From: Sipunculus nudus
Taxonomy: Eukaryota; Annelida; Sipuncula; Golfingiida; Sipunculidae
Assembly: GCA_026874595.1 (NCBI GenBank)
Contig: CM049312.1
Coordinates: 23,429,956-23,493,955 of the forward strand
Length of the DNA stretch: 64,000 nucleotides
Direction of reading: 5' to 3'
Shown here in pieces: positions 10,703 through 24,173 of the stretch. The notes beneath the pieces were generated by a model. It saw only the letters and a list, made by a program, of their open reading frames with translations, was not told the origin of the DNA and did not search any database. Numbering within the stretch: the stretch's first letter is position 1; each line of letters begins with the position of its first letter. Both the position numbers and the translations under genes were made by a program.

Positions 10703-11691
10703 CTGAAAATGTAAACGTCATAGGTCATATTCTGGGATTATATTTATGATTATGCCTAATGGATCTTTGCTTGGTATAATTTTGTCTAAAAGAATAAACG
10801 ACGGGCAAATACGTGGCGCTACTATTCCAATAATGTGACCTGGATAGGAATTAAAGCTTTCCACACAGCCATTAATACCATTTCCTTTAAAAGAAAAGGC
10901 AGGCGTCAGATAAAGTAATGTGTATTTTACAATTAGGAGTCAACAGTCGACTGAAACTGTAATAATGCAAGGCACTGGAAAGTTAAAATAATGGGTGAAC
11001 ATTGGAACATTTGAACCGTAGGATCTTCAGATTTAACAAAGTTTATATAAACTCGCAAGTTTGTGGTACATGGCAAACAATGCGAAATAAAATTTAATAT
11101 TGCAGGCACGATACACAGATATTTTTGGTTGGATATCGTCCTACGTAGTACATTTGACCCATTTTGCAAAATGCTAAGATATTTCCCTTTTCAGTTTATT
11201 CTTTTTTTTTTGAACATGTGTCATTTTATAGGAAGAAGTCGATACCTGTTCAACTTGAATTGTTTATAACCCATTACTCTCATTCTATCGTTTCTTTTTT
11301 TCTCTTTTTTTATAATTATATCAGAGATATATTGTGAAACCTTGTACTAATTTTTATTCAATATACTCAATTCAGTATTGCAGATCGTATTAACATACCG
11401 ACCATTAATGGCATTATCCATTCGAATAAGTTTTTTTTTTTTAGTTTTATGAGCCGTTCTTCTGATACTGTTTTATATTCTTCTGTTTTATACAACATAT
11501 GCATGTCATGGCTCTCTTTTGGGGCCATAACCTGAACCCTGTCTCACATGTTTACTCGAACATGTATAAAACATGTATGAACGTTCTCAATGGTACAATT
11601 CATATCACAATTGATTTGTGTTTCCGGGAAGGCAGTTGATAGCCTTACTCAAAGCATCCTAGCAGTCTGTACCTGACATGCACAAGTCGCA

Positions 11692-11762
<71 letters not shown>

Positions 11763-11814
11763 TTACTTCGTGACACATTTTCTTTCATACCGACATGATA
11801 CAACCTATACTTAC
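10703..11814 (-). other. Putative intron between ectodomain and transmembrane exons, copy B
   Basis: A GTAAGT donor at the high-coordinate end and a CAG acceptor at the low end bound about 1.1 kb. It contains a (TA)n run of about 60 bases at 11693-11754. Small ORFs inside have no recognisable product. Confidence 0.6.
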
Positions 11815-12138
11815 TGGTTAGAGAAATTTCTATATAGCCCGTTTGTCTGACAATGTTGGATCTTTTTCTGTAATATTTAAGAGATCCTGTTTCTGTTTCA
11901 CTGTAGAAATGATATAACCCATCACCATTGCTACGTAATTCGTAATATGAACATCTGACGTAGAGACCGATGGTAATGCCTTCATCACATATGTTCTGTG
12001 TTTTTGAGAAGACATATAATATACGTGCTTGGATCAGTCCAGCATTCTGTACCTCACACGTACAATTCGCAGCCAGTGACGCGGTCTCTATTTCCTTTAT
12101 GACTCTCACGTCTGTAGCGTTGACGTATCCATGGCTCT
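11815..12138 (-). CDS. Ectodomain exon of receptor copy B, unrecognised fold
   Basis: An open frame runs through the whole exon. The acceptor lies after TGTACTCCAAG and the donor is A/GTAAGT. The exon is symmetrical, phase 1 at both ends, as is common for extracellular modules. The ~108 residues contain four cysteines: CTC near the start of the core (AANCTCEVQNAGLI), ICDEG in the middle, and VRCSYYEL. Alternating hydrophobic residues suggest a beta-sandwich. I do not recognise an Ig, CUB or lectin signature with confidence. The exon may be a divergent member of a mollusc-type receptor family. No upstream leader exon for this copy was found, so the gene as seen is incomplete at its 5' end. The broken paralogue is at 3306-3640. 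Confidence 0.65.
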
Positions 12139-12865
12139 CTTGGAGTACAGAAGTGAAGAATTTTCTCACCTTCAAGAAAGGAGCTTCCCATAAATGATAG
12201 CAATTAATAATGTGAAATAAGGTATGATATATTGATTGTCTAGCGCATGTGTTCCAGCTTGTTTTTGAGCACTTAGTCTACCACTAATTACTCTTTATAT
12301 ACTTTTCAGTCATATTTGTATGTTGAACACTTGGACATAACGTTATGAAGTCTTATAGAACGTATACTGGTTCCCTACGCAAGGAAGGGTATGTACTCTT
12401 TCCAGTTCCCATACGTGTGTGTTAGTGTGTGTTTGTTCACAACTTAAATAACGCATTCATGAACCAATCCCATGACATTTTCAGTAAGTGGACCAATGTT
12501 GAATCGATTTGATTTTGGTGTGGGTCCGCCTCATGATCCAGATCCAGGAAGGACTTTCATGAATATTCACAAATGTGCAGTCATATATAAAGGATTGAAC
12601 AAGGGAATAACAGGCCAGTAGAATTAATTAAAACAGGTAAAAAGATGCACAATGCATTTTCATAAGGTATGTAGTTTGACATACTGAAAGTCTACCAAAA
12701 TCGACCGATCTGAAATATGAAGATTTATTGGTTTCTTATATCCATTGTCGCAATTGTTAAAAATATAAGATTTTTACATAAGTGACATTTGTTACGGAAC
12801 ATAATATCAACAGATCACGTAAGCGTGATGAACATAAATTTTGTAATGGAAGAAAATCAGATTCT

Positions 12866-13400
12866 GTAACACTAGGCAACGTGAAATGTCTTGGGGAATG
12901 AATAAAGAAGTCAGTGGCTTTTTGTTAACAAATAACCATAATTTATTCTTAAAACAACCCTAACATTACAATACACTAAATAAATACAACGACACAGTAT
13001 AACAGCAGTATAACAGCAAATCAATACAACCACACAGTGAAAAAAAAACAAAGTGCACAGTACCTGGATACCACCACTGTCACAGCGACAAATCCTTTAA
13101 AATGTATTCTCTCGGAGAATAACAGTCCAATGTAAAGCTCATGTAACAATCCCGAAAGTAAACTGAAGATCAAATAAGATTCGTCACAAATCCAGAAGAA
13201 AATCTGAAGAAAATCTATAATTGCCGCACCTATCGGAATAGGTCCCACAAACTGATAACACGCTTCTATGTCCGCTGGAATATTCTCTCACCTCTCTCCC
13301 GGCTCTAAAACACAGCCTCTTTATATAACTTTTCACCTCAAGCCGAGAATTTTCCATTTCTCGAACAATCTAAAGAATATAACACAGTACATACGTTCAA
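12866..13400 (-). mobile_element. Possible solo LTR or LTR-like promoter segment
   Basis: On the minus strand a TATATAAAGAGG box (around 13320) is followed about 375 bases later by AATAAA (12942-12947), and the segment ends near GTGTTACA. TATA box, short transcribed region and polyadenylation signal together are the plan of an LTR. I cannot identify a matching TGTTA start with a target duplication. A 75-codon open minus-strand frame (13021-13248) lies inside and has a plausible acceptor and donor, so a short exon is an alternative. Confidence 0.28.
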
Positions 13401-13889
13401 AGAGCATAATAGAACAAAGAACGTTGTGTATCTAGGGTTCCACCAATGCGGATTAAACCGAGCCTACAACATCCAGCCAGGCGAGGCCGCTACAACACGA
13501 GCTACGCGTGGCACACAAACAAAATGCCAACAACACATGGAACATCCATGTGCACAATAAAACAATCATCTGTAAGACCGCTGCACACAATAAAAGGGGC
13601 ACCTGTAACACATTACAAATCCTCATTTTAGTTACACCAGTTCGTAAACACGGTACTAAGGTTTGCAAAACTAATGGTATGATAAAATTGATACTAAAAA
13701 GTGTCAAATGAAATGTATTTCATATAAAAAATATGATTTAAGTGATTTTATTCTTAAAATATTGCATATATATAAAGTCACTTTTCCGACGTCTTTCTCA
13801 GTCCTTACATCCATGCACATATTGTTGTATGCTATACTGAGATACATAGTTTATGATTTGCCCTCTCTCTCTTGCCAATCTTATAATAC

Positions 13890-13973
13890 CTGCTATGGCC
13901 AGTGATGTAGTCATCAGCATATACAGGTAAATCAGTTGACGGAAATCTGTTGTGATCAAAGAAACCCCATATC
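13890..13973 (-). CDS. Candidate small exon, unrecognised
   Basis: An acceptor (TTGCCGCAG) and a donor (CAG/GTATTA) frame 84 bases. In the frame starting one base in, they encode IWGFFDHNRFPSTDLPVYAD and DYITGHS, with coding-like composition (aromatic and acidic residues, few Lys/Ile codons). The frame is different from the longest ORF across this spot. No neighbouring exon with a matching phase was found, so it may be chance or part of a decayed element. Confidence 0.2.
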
Positions 13974-14346
13974 CTGCGGCAAACATGTTGTCTTGGTTGA
14001 ATATGTGTGTGGTTGAAGGTGAATGTGAAGATACCTTGTGACTATCATTACTTCCTCATCTACACTTGTGTCTTTAAAGCAGCTAAATTTAGATTGTCAT
14101 GATTATATTTTGCTCAACAGGCTCATACATGTTAAACGCAGTGGACCATGGCGATTTTTTAAGCGTGTATCCACTCATTAACAAAGTATACTATTATTAG
14201 CCCATCACACCGTCACAACACTTTCTAAAAAACATGAACCATGTTGGACAATGATTGATGAACCGTCAGTCAACTGCGACGGTGTTAGGTTCTATTTTAC
14301 AATATAAACAAATCTACGCCGAAAACATGATATTTATATATATATA

Positions 14347-14640
<294 letters not shown>

Positions 14641-14744
14641 AAGATTGATTAAATGACCCTAAAAATGCTTAAGTACTATTGCACGGCATCTTGATGTTGT
14701 TATTATTGTATTATATGACAGATATTGTATAAATAAATATGTAT

Positions 14745-16434
14745 ACCGTATTTGACGTTAATAAGCGCCCCGAGCGCTCTCATAATTTAATTTGACCTTA
14801 CAACTTGCGCGATAGCCCATCATTCCCCTTGGCTCAAACAACTGTATACATGAGGCTCGATAAGAGCCGATATTACCTAGATAAAGCTCTGTTGATACAG
14901 TCAACCGAAAGGACCAAGAGACAATTCATATACTAACATTTCGGAGGAACTAGGCAGTCGGGCGTCAGCTGTAATTGCTGAAAAACAAACACGGTTTCCA
15001 CGTGTCTAAAGAACCAAACGTTTATGTAGACTGGAACTTTTGTTCATAACGATCGACGTAATTTTTATTCAATTGAATCCGGCCAAACTGTCATATTTTA
15101 AAGTAAAACTCGGCAAAAATGGGTGAACTCGCGTGAAATATACGACGCAGTGTTCCTCGAAATTAATGCAGCTGGCAAGAACGCTGATAAGTCCGTGGGA
15201 GAACACTGACATTCCCTTCCATGGACGGTACAGATCGTTTAGATATAATTAGGACGGAAAGCGGCGATGTAAATAGAAAATATGGTTTGGACGATTCCAT
15301 CGTATAAATGTGGTGATGCATGTTCTAGGCTAAGATTTGTCATGGGAGCAGGACATTGAATTACATTGACGTCATGGAAACTTGTTGCACGGAATAGAGA
15401 GCAAGCTCCCTCAAACGACAATAACTGGAAAACACGCCTTATCATGCCAATACACATTAATTATGTTTACAAATCGTTTAAGGGTGTTAATTTTATCAGT
15501 TTTAGAGAAGAAATGCTGTTCACTCGACTTAATTCTTCCTTAACTCACTGTATTATTACCCATTTGTCGACTGACGGCTATCACCATTCGTGTAACCTTC
15601 TGACCATGCAAGCATATAATAAAGTGGTAGGGCCTTTTCACACCTTAGCCCTCTTCGGCCTAAAAGTGCGTGTGTATCTAAATATGTGTAAATTTTATCA
15701 TTGCAAGTTTTCAGTGAATCGCTTGGCGGGCTATAACAATCAGTTATCAGTCAGATCGCTTTATTCACGATATACGGCTATGATCTGACCTTTTTTTTTA
15801 TTATTTAATGGTAAACTCCCGCGTTGTTAGAAATGCGTGTGTTTGTTGTCAAAATATCCATTCAAATGAGGCAGCTCGTTGTGAGACCCTGGCCAAAAGG
15901 AAAAAGGCTTGCCGAGATAAAGGAAAGTAGAAGGATCGAGATCTGAGAAGTCTATTTTGAGTTATAAAATTAGACGTTAACAGTTTCAGATACCGTGGCA
16001 AGTATAATTTTCTATCCAAACTTTTAAAGTATTCATGGAAGGAAAATGATGTATTATTTACACCCTTGTGCCTTTTTTATAGAACATTCAGGTCGCGCAA
16101 GTTTATTTTGCTGGACGTATTTTGCTCCTCGAAAAATGAAAGCTTTTTCCAAGATTGAAGTAGCTTAGTCACTTCAGTCTTGACCGAGATTAGGTTAAGA
16201 TATGACTTTTAAGAGGATTATTGGGGAAACTTGAAGGTGCTAAATTGAAGAAATTCCATTTCACAAGCCAATATTTATGGGCTTGGGATAATTTCACGCC
16301 CTAAAAATCATCAAGCGAGGTAGGGAAAATAACTGTTCCTGCCATCGCTTTTTATGTGAAAATCGCTCATTCCTTCCGTTTTCTTAAGAAGAGCCCTAAA
16401 AAACCCATTGGCCGCTTATTACGCCAATTACGGT
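14745..16434. mobile_element. 1.7-kb element with ACCGTA-type terminal inverted repeats
   Basis: The left end reads ACCGTATTTGACGTTAATAA then GCGCC. The right end, on the other strand, reads ACCGTAATTGGCGTAATAAG then CGGCC. These are inverted repeats of about 25 bases with a few differences. The flanks are TAT on the left and ATA on the right. The longest internal ORF (15366-15788, plus strand, 140 codons) has no recognisable transposase features and is probably fortuitous, so I read the copy as non-autonomous. The superfamily is undetermined. Confidence 0.7.
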
Positions 16435-16437
16435 ATA

Positions 16438-16461
16438 TATGTGTGTGTGTGTGTGTGTGTG
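16438..16461. repeat. (GT)n microsatellite
   Basis: About twelve GT units immediately beyond the right end of the preceding element. Confidence 0.9.
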
Positions 16462-16839
16462 TTTTTACCTGGCTCTTGGCCTGTGAATGACCTTATATAT
16501 CTGGTCCAAATATATCATTATTTATGCATCTAAAATTTGTTTAACCCATCAGTTATTCACCTTCCTCATTTGAAAAATTTATGTTTTTTTTTTGTGGTCT
16601 ATTATCCGTACCTGTTAATATATTTCTGAGCTTTTTCATGAGCTGTTTTAACCTTTTTTTCATTTTTTAAATCGTTAGTAAATACAATACGTCACCGGTG
16701 TTGACAAACAGAAAAACCCTGGTAACCGAAGACGTTTTTTTTTTGCATTTATGATAAAGCTGAAAAGTTACTTGTTGAAAAACACCTGTTGCAGAACTAT
16801 AGTTACCCTCAGATGTTCATCTTGAATTGTTTTGGCGGG

Positions 16840-17235
16840 CCCCCACCTGTTATTTGCTCGTAGACATAAATAAAACGAACAGCCTGCGTACCGTATACGC
16901 TTGGCGATTTTTAGCTTATTTTTATAAAAGTTTAAAATGATAACAGTTGGTGAATAGACAGCAGATATCGCCCCCACATGTTATTTGCTCGTAGACATAA
17001 ATAATACGAACAGCCTGCGTAGTGCGTACCGTACGCTTGGCGATTTTTAGCTTATTTTTATAAAAGTTTAAAATGATAATAGTTGGTGAATAGACAGCAG
17101 ATATCGCCCCCACATGTTATTTGCTCGTAGACATAAATAATACGAACAGCCTGCGTACCGTACGCTTGGCGATTTTTAACTTATTTTTATAAAAGTTTTA
17201 AGTGATAATATTTGGTGAATAAACAGCAGTTAAGC
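16840..17235. repeat. Three tandem copies of a ~135-bp unit
   Basis: Units begin near 16840, 16971 and 17107 with CCCCCACATGTTATTTGCTC, continue through a TACGCTTGGCGATTTTTAGC block and end in GGTGAATAGACAGCAG. They are very similar, with small insertions such as an extra GTAGTGC in the second. Two nearly identical short minus-strand ORFs (69 and 63 codons) are products of this repetition, not genes. Confidence 0.93.
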
Positions 17236-19640
17236 ATTTGTCTCTTTCAAATCCAAAGCGTCTCAGAAATATGTTCAAGGCAATAATCAGCAACATTTAA
17301 AAATTAATATGATCTTGTGACATTTTATAAACTAAAACATACGGAAGCTTTCGTGAAAACACTCTTAATGTTTGTGATTGATTCTTCACAATAACCCTTG
17401 ATACTTACTTCCACACATGCATTACCTTCTCTCCATGCAGTCTACATTCCCAGTGATCAGATGAAGTATAAACATTTAATCCGATGTTTGAAATTGGCCA
17501 TATGCTTATGGTATGAAAATAGGTTGATTGAGAGAGTCTGTGGTTGTCATGGTAATATTTTATTCAAACAGTGAAATAGGATCCGACTTCAGGTTCTTTT
17601 AAAATGTATCAAGGTTCGGATGAAAAGAGGACTGACTTTCATACCATCAAGGTTTCAACAAAAAGAAAAGCCAAAAAGCTTAATAATACGTTTATTCACA
17701 CTAATTACATGAAGACGTGAAATTTGAACGACATCAGTCTTTTTCAGCAGTTACCTTTCAGAAATACATAAGCCCTTATCGTCGGAAGCATTACACAATA
17801 CAGGTAGACTAAACAGACCAAAGCTTGTAAAATAAACAATGTACTGCTATTACAAAGATTTAAAAAAAATCTACACCATTTACTTTTAAGGATCTTTACA
17901 TAAAATTCCTATCGACAATAATCTGATACTCTGAGCAAAAATAAAAGAAACTCGGGTCAAACCTACAGATATTGCCCGGTGTACCACTGGACTTCCTATA
18001 TAACGATTAATCGGAGTCTATACTCTCTATTTTAGAGTGGCAAAAGGACATGCCAGAAACGCTTAATAAGCTGGTATCCAGCCGAACTTTAATAATAATA
18101 AACGACTGAACTACCAAGTACATGCAGGGATGGTTCATGCATGTAATATGAAATACCGAGCTGCATAAATATAGGTTGTATTGGGTTTTAAAGCAGTAAA
18201 TGTATAAAGGCTTACCACGGAGATCGAACAAATGGCCTTCCACTGGTTTGCTACGCCACAATACTCCACCACCAGAAATTTGCCAAGACCAGAACAATAT
18301 CCCCCCTCACGGTTCCAAGGTCCGCCACCAGATGTCCCTGGAGTTCATGGCCACACTAGTTAAAGTATGCTTTTAACTGGCAAATAAATGTCAGTGATTT
18401 AGTTTTGCAATGTTGGCAACGGTTTCTGAAATAGCTGGTATCCCTTGCTTGTGTATATGATTATATGGTTATGGTGAATCCACTTGATACATTCTTAACA
18501 CATATTTGTTTTAATGATGATCGGACAAAAACGTTATGGTATGGTTTTAAATCTTCATTGATTATATATAAATGAAGATAATATACAATAACGTTAATTT
18601 AAAAGCAGGAAATTTAACCTGAAGTATAGTGTAGCAGAGAAAATGTATTTTCCACATTTTATTTAGCATGGCTAATCTCTTGATTTTTAAAAGCATGATC
18701 TGTCTCCGAGTGTTTGACTCAGTTTCAGGAACTGGTGTCCCAAGAAACAACTTAGTCATTAGTTCATCATTAATATTCAAAATACCTACAGTTATGTCAT
18801 TTGTATGATCAATCAAGTTTATTTTCTTATTCTAATTAGACCATATTTACCGGTGCTCCGTTACGGAAATGTTTAATTCATGTAAGCGAGGCTTGATGTG
18901 AAGATGAAATCAATAAATTATTAAATGAGGCCAAGACCACTGCTTTCCACTTGTTACACTACCTGTGTATCACTAATAGTAACATTAATCATCACGTCCG
19001 TGTGTATATTCCCTTATCTGAACATAGCTGTGTTTATTACATTTAATAGTTATATACTCATATTAAAGTTGTCATCGAGAAAGTATACTTTATATTTTAC
19101 ACAGTCCAATACAATAATCTTTCAGTTTTATAGGAAATTCTACTTTTTTAAATATCTCGAATATAAACAGCTAAAATATTTCCTAATGCAGTGATAAGCT
19201 CTCTGGTAAATGTAACAAATGTTAGGGACTTATATTTAGGGTAAGTTTAATCTACATAATGCTTTAACCTTTCACTTAAGAAAATACTGTGTTTATAGTT
19301 TGCTTTAGCGAATACCCCGAATATGTCTTGCTAATTTGTTAATGGTATTTATTTTCTAGACAGATTTATATTTAGTGCTGAGTACGAGGACCGCTATAAA
19401 AGAAATATCTAACTTACAATAGACCAAATACTGGGCCAAGTCTAAGCAATAAAATATAAATTGTGAGAAATCATAGTTAAGCCCCTTGCCTGATTTCAAG
19501 TAAAAAAATCGGGGACAAAAATAAAGCATGAACCTCTTTCCAGCTTAAAAAAATTACTGCTTCGTATACAACGTTATACCCTAATAGTACTCTTAATTAA
19601 TGAAAACCCTGCACTTGGTATTAGTTCTTAACTAATGGCA
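17236..19640. other. AT-rich non-coding stretch
   Basis: I see no supported gene. Near 18205-18300 the minus strand has a short GC-richer open segment ending at a GTAAGC donor-like site (FDLRG), but with no partner exon. It may be a repeat fragment. Confidence 0.4.
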
Positions 19641-19647
19641 GCGCTGT

Positions 19648-19932
19648 TTATTGACAGGTGCTAAAACCCTTAAGACCGTTGGTATGTGAGCGATCGGTTG
19701 AGTTGCCCTTGTATAAATTGCTGCTTCTTTCCGCCGGAGTCACATTTCCTGGCCACATATCGGCGATGATAGATCTAGACGCTGGTGTAATTGACGTAAT
19801 GTCTCGGATATAGAACGCCTTTGAGCTTCCCGGTGAAGCTTCTTCCGGGCCGACACTGAAGGGTCTAAAGTGTTCGAACCTGAGGACAACAGCTAAACGC
19901 CCTATGTGCCTGACTGTATGCCTTCTATTCAT
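19648..19932 (-). other. Isolated 94-codon ORF, unrecognised
   Basis: The ORF runs from an ATG to a stop in a segment richer in GC than its surroundings, including LRFEHFRPFSVGPEEASPGS and ITPASRSIIADMWPGN. Composition is protein-like, but I recognise no family, no splice context and no promoter. It could be a transposon or retrocopy fragment. Confidence 0.2.
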
Positions 19933-19939
19933 TAAACTA

Positions 19940-22900
19940 TTAACAATAATATGTATAACTTCAAATTTTCATACTAGTTTATACTTGATTGTATGAAAAG
20001 CAGTGAGGCCGTCTGATACGAACGCAGATAACTTTAATACTAAGTAAAAATGATTTAAATAATTTTTCTGTTCTTCTTTGCGAAATTCATAAACATTTAT
20101 TCTCTCTCCCGGTAGTAATGGTTGATAAATTTATTTTATATCGATAATTTCTTGGCAGTACAATGATCTACGTGAATTTTCTATACTTTGCCGTGTTTTT
20201 CTCCCAAAGCCCACCTAATTTTTTTAGCCGTTGTTGGCTTGTTGGTCAGTTTGTCCGTTAGCATGGTATACCTGTCATAAATATTTCCTATTGTCTGTGT
20301 AACATCGTCCCATGTTTATGAGACTTCTTTATGTTTACGTTTAGCTGATACTGCACATATAGACATCTATTGCATGTACACAAACAAATACTTTAGACCG
20401 TGTAGACCAGAGGACATGCCCCCACTCCCCCTCCTACTTAACATCAAACTGGATCTTTTTTCCAGACTCTTAAAAAAATATTTTTTTGAAAATAATTTCT
20501 CAGAACATTGAAATATCAGTCACGTTTGATTACTGTGTACTATCATTCGTAAAAACATTTACAGAGACCTACTACATAGGCATAGTTTATCAATCTTTCA
20601 TTAGAAAACTACGAAATTGGACTTTTTCTCACATTCTTAATTTTTCATTTATGATGTGACATCTGTGCTTTTTGTTTGAGTATTAAAAGGTTAACAGTTA
20701 TATTGGAATTCTCGAATGCTTCTTGGAAAATTTTACATTTCTATGATTTCCAGCATTGACTATCTCATACAAAAATAATTTTATACAAACGCGTATCTAT
20801 GTGCCTGTGTGTATAGGTGTGTCAACCATTTGCAAACTGGGTATGGATACAGTTACCCTCACCAAACGCTTCATTTATTCCTGGCTAGGCCCCTTTAGTC
20901 CGGTAGCCAAAGGTCAACTTTTCCGCTAACCTTGTTTTATGAACTTAAGTTTTTTAATCCCTGGAGGATTTTGTTTGCCTACTTATCAGAAGAAAAAATA
21001 TTGCGTTGGCCCGCTGTCAGCCTGGACAATTTTAACTATGGGCATAAAACAGTATGGCCACCACAATACTCAAATAACAGAAATACCATAATTACCTTAA
21101 TATTTGACATCTAGGATTAACCAAAACATTTATTTTAGGGTATTGTGACCCATAGAATTAACGTTTTATATAATCGTAACCATAATGACGACCATTTTCA
21201 AAACGGCTGCCCCCCCCCCCCTAAACGTCAAGTATATGAGCGTATCACAGTGGAAGGACATTAATGCAGACGACATTACTCTACATGACCACCGCGATGT
21301 ATACATTTTCTTGTACGATAAAGGAATCTTTGTGGTTCATTTCATGATGAAATTTGTTGATATGAACGGACAAAGCCAGCGCATGCCAAAGCAACCCTGT
21401 CTCAATACCATTTCTCTATGAATCGCACTTTAAATCACTCATCCTTCTCCGCGACCTTTCACATTGTTACTTATTTGTTCAAATAGTTCACAGGAAATAA
21501 AGTCATATATATTATTACAACTTGAGCCAGGTGGCGAGGTATTGGTTTGCTTCCCTGATTGGTTCGTTGGTTGCTGTCTCTCAGCATCTTCAATATGAAT
21601 TTTGTAGGGGAATAATATGACACACAAGGATAATCCTTCAAAGGCAGTCTGGATCACCATTATGAGATATCTATATTCAAGACGAGGACCATTTACTTGG
21701 GCGCCTTTGTTCTAGAGTTGATCTGGGGTCCAAGCAGGTAAACCGTGACACACATTAATATGAAGCACACTGCAAACTCTGATGAGAATCCTGGCGAAAC
21801 ATGTGGTATGCGACTACCTACTACTTTCTGATAATGTCCTGCCAAAAATATAAGTGGCTCAGATCACATATGTCTAGCAACTTAAGGATCCATGTCCGGC
21901 TTGGTATACAAGGTATTTCTACCTGTGCCATCCCATTCCGACCTCTTCACAGACTATAGTATTGTCTTTGTGAATACATAGCAGCACTTTACCAAGAATA
22001 TCGATAAATATCTTTTGGATACACAAACCTCCCTCAGTCAATGAAAAATGGCTGTGAGTGGGGTTGCCGCTCCACGACACAGCAATGACAAGTTGACGCT
22101 GATTAGGGCGTGCAGGCGGTTTGATGGTGGGCTTCGGGATACAGAATCAACCACAACTCTTAACCCTATCTTGACTTCCACCCACTTCCACCCTGATTTT
22201 GCTGAAGCAAGTGTTATCTGCGGACTTTCGGAAGGAAAAGCATTATGCATTGGTTTTTATTTCTTGGCCGAGTCTAGAATCAATTTCTAGACAATGGGAG
22301 ATAAATAGGTCCAGTTTCAAAACCTGTAATATTTGATCTCAAGATGAACCTCACGATTAAGACCACAGATAATCACATTTAATAATTATACATTCAATCT
22401 CCTAGGCTAAATTAGAACGAGAAAAGGGTGAGAAAACTGAACCTGTTACATACAAGTTTGACTTCTCTATTCAATAGGTTAGTATGGCAACATGCATATA
22501 TTGATTCCTTATCATATAGAAACTAGAAAAAGAATATATATGGTGAAATAAAAAAAACTTTACTTGTATGCGACTTCAGTCTATGTTCTAGAACGTCAAT
22601 ATACTCGGCCTTAATGAATCCCAGTGGTGAACCCAGGCAGAGTATTCTTTATATTAGCAGGCTATGATCAATATCGCCATCAATATATATAACTAGCCCT
22701 TGTGATTATACCCCTGTCCCCTTTATGGGGTTGCAAAAGTAAATTGCCATTTTCTTTATTTTTTTATTTTCTGGGAAATGTTTTTCAGTCTTCATGATGC
22801 TTTAATTAGATTTTTAATTTATTAGAAGTAATTATTTAGTGATGTTCTAGCCAAAGGCTCTTCATAGCAGAATATACGTCCATGCTTTTCAGGTTTATAT

Positions 22901-23715
22901 TTTAAAAACTAATTTTTGGGGAGTGGGTGAGTGAGCATTTTATAAAACTGTATTACAACGCATTACATTAATATGCTCGTATAAAAAATTAGATTTGATA
23001 CTGAGGGCTGCAGGCGATCTACGGATATATGGTTAGTAGTTACAGACATGACGTCAGAATGATGTGTCCAAAGACATAATTATATATTTTGCGATGAATC
23101 AAAATTTAATGTTTCTGTAAGGATACCGTTTCATAATTATTTCCATTACCAATAAATTTTCTCTAAAACATAATACCACTTATATTAAACTTACATTTTT
23201 AGTCTCCTGTGCTAAATCTACTAAAAAGCGGTCAAATGATTTCTGTTTGCACAAGTAAGTCAATATTGGTAGCGCCAAATACAACTCAAATTCATTTTCC
23301 TGTCGAACAATCAATAAGATGCTGATGGTAGCCTGCAACCATACCTGAGATATTTTTTAAAGACAATATATTATAGTCAGACACATAAAACTGTTATATT
23401 TCCGATCGACCAAATTGAAATTTCCGTAAAGATGCCATACACATTTTATTAATTTGATTCAATGTATGCTCATTTAATTCGTCATTCATTCCCGCAATAA
23501 AAAAATCCAAAATTGTAGATAACTGCTGTACTGCACGTTTCGCTCTTATTGTATTCTAAAGGTCATTTATAGATAACCAAGAGGATAATATTCACATATA
23601 ACATACAATAACTGTTGTTTAGGACATGTGATCATCTACAGCGTTTAGTTAGTCATTTTATACCAAATTGTATACAGAGGAATCCATGTATTAACCAAAT
23701 CAATAGGTCAATAAT
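19940..23715. other. Non-coding stretch
   Basis: It holds a 12-base poly-C run (21210-21221) and a GC-richer patch (22040-22290) where both strands are open for 70-80 codons. Neither protein resembles anything known to me. Otherwise it is AT-rich sequence without visible structure. Confidence 0.4.
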
Positions 23716-23717
23716 GT

Positions 23718-23790
23718 AAAACGGAACCTCTCTAAAAGACCACCAGTCTAATTAGGCCACCTGTCCATTAGGACTACGTTGGAGCAAACC
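23718..23790. mobile_element. Possible end fragment of a pogo-type element
   Basis: The sequence ACGGAACCTCTCTAAAAGAC, followed by CACC and a second CTAATTAGG(C)CACC block, resembles the arrangement of the inverted ends at 6402-7230, which carry GAACCTGTCTAA and CGACCACC. No matching right end was found, so only a fragment remains. Confidence 0.3.
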
Positions 23791-24173
23791 ATTTTGAAAA
23801 TGGTGGTAACTACAGCAAAAACAATACCAGAATTTATTTCTCTGGGTCATAATATTGCTTGTATTAATTGACCCTCCATGTCAAGGTTGATGAACTTCTG
23901 GTATTTTTGCTATTTTAGTAGTATTTTGGCGGCCATTGTTTTATGTTAATTATGCTAAAATTACCAAAGGCTAAAAACGGGTCAACCGCTATATTTTTTC
24001 ACACATAACATTCTGTCTAACAAAGTCCGCAAGGAAAAAAACTTAAGACCATCAAACAAGGTTGATTCAAGAGGCGGCCGGACTATGTCCAACTCAGTGG
24101 ACACGTCTCCTTCACAAAATCGAAATGCCCAAATTAGAAAAGCCAGCGCAAAACTGAAAATCCCTAAACATAA

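Noticed and set aside
15366-15788. 140-codon ORF inside the 1.7-kb TIR element as a possible transposase
   Set aside because: No DDE/D-type motif spacing, zinc finger or helix-turn-helix is evident, and the composition looks random.
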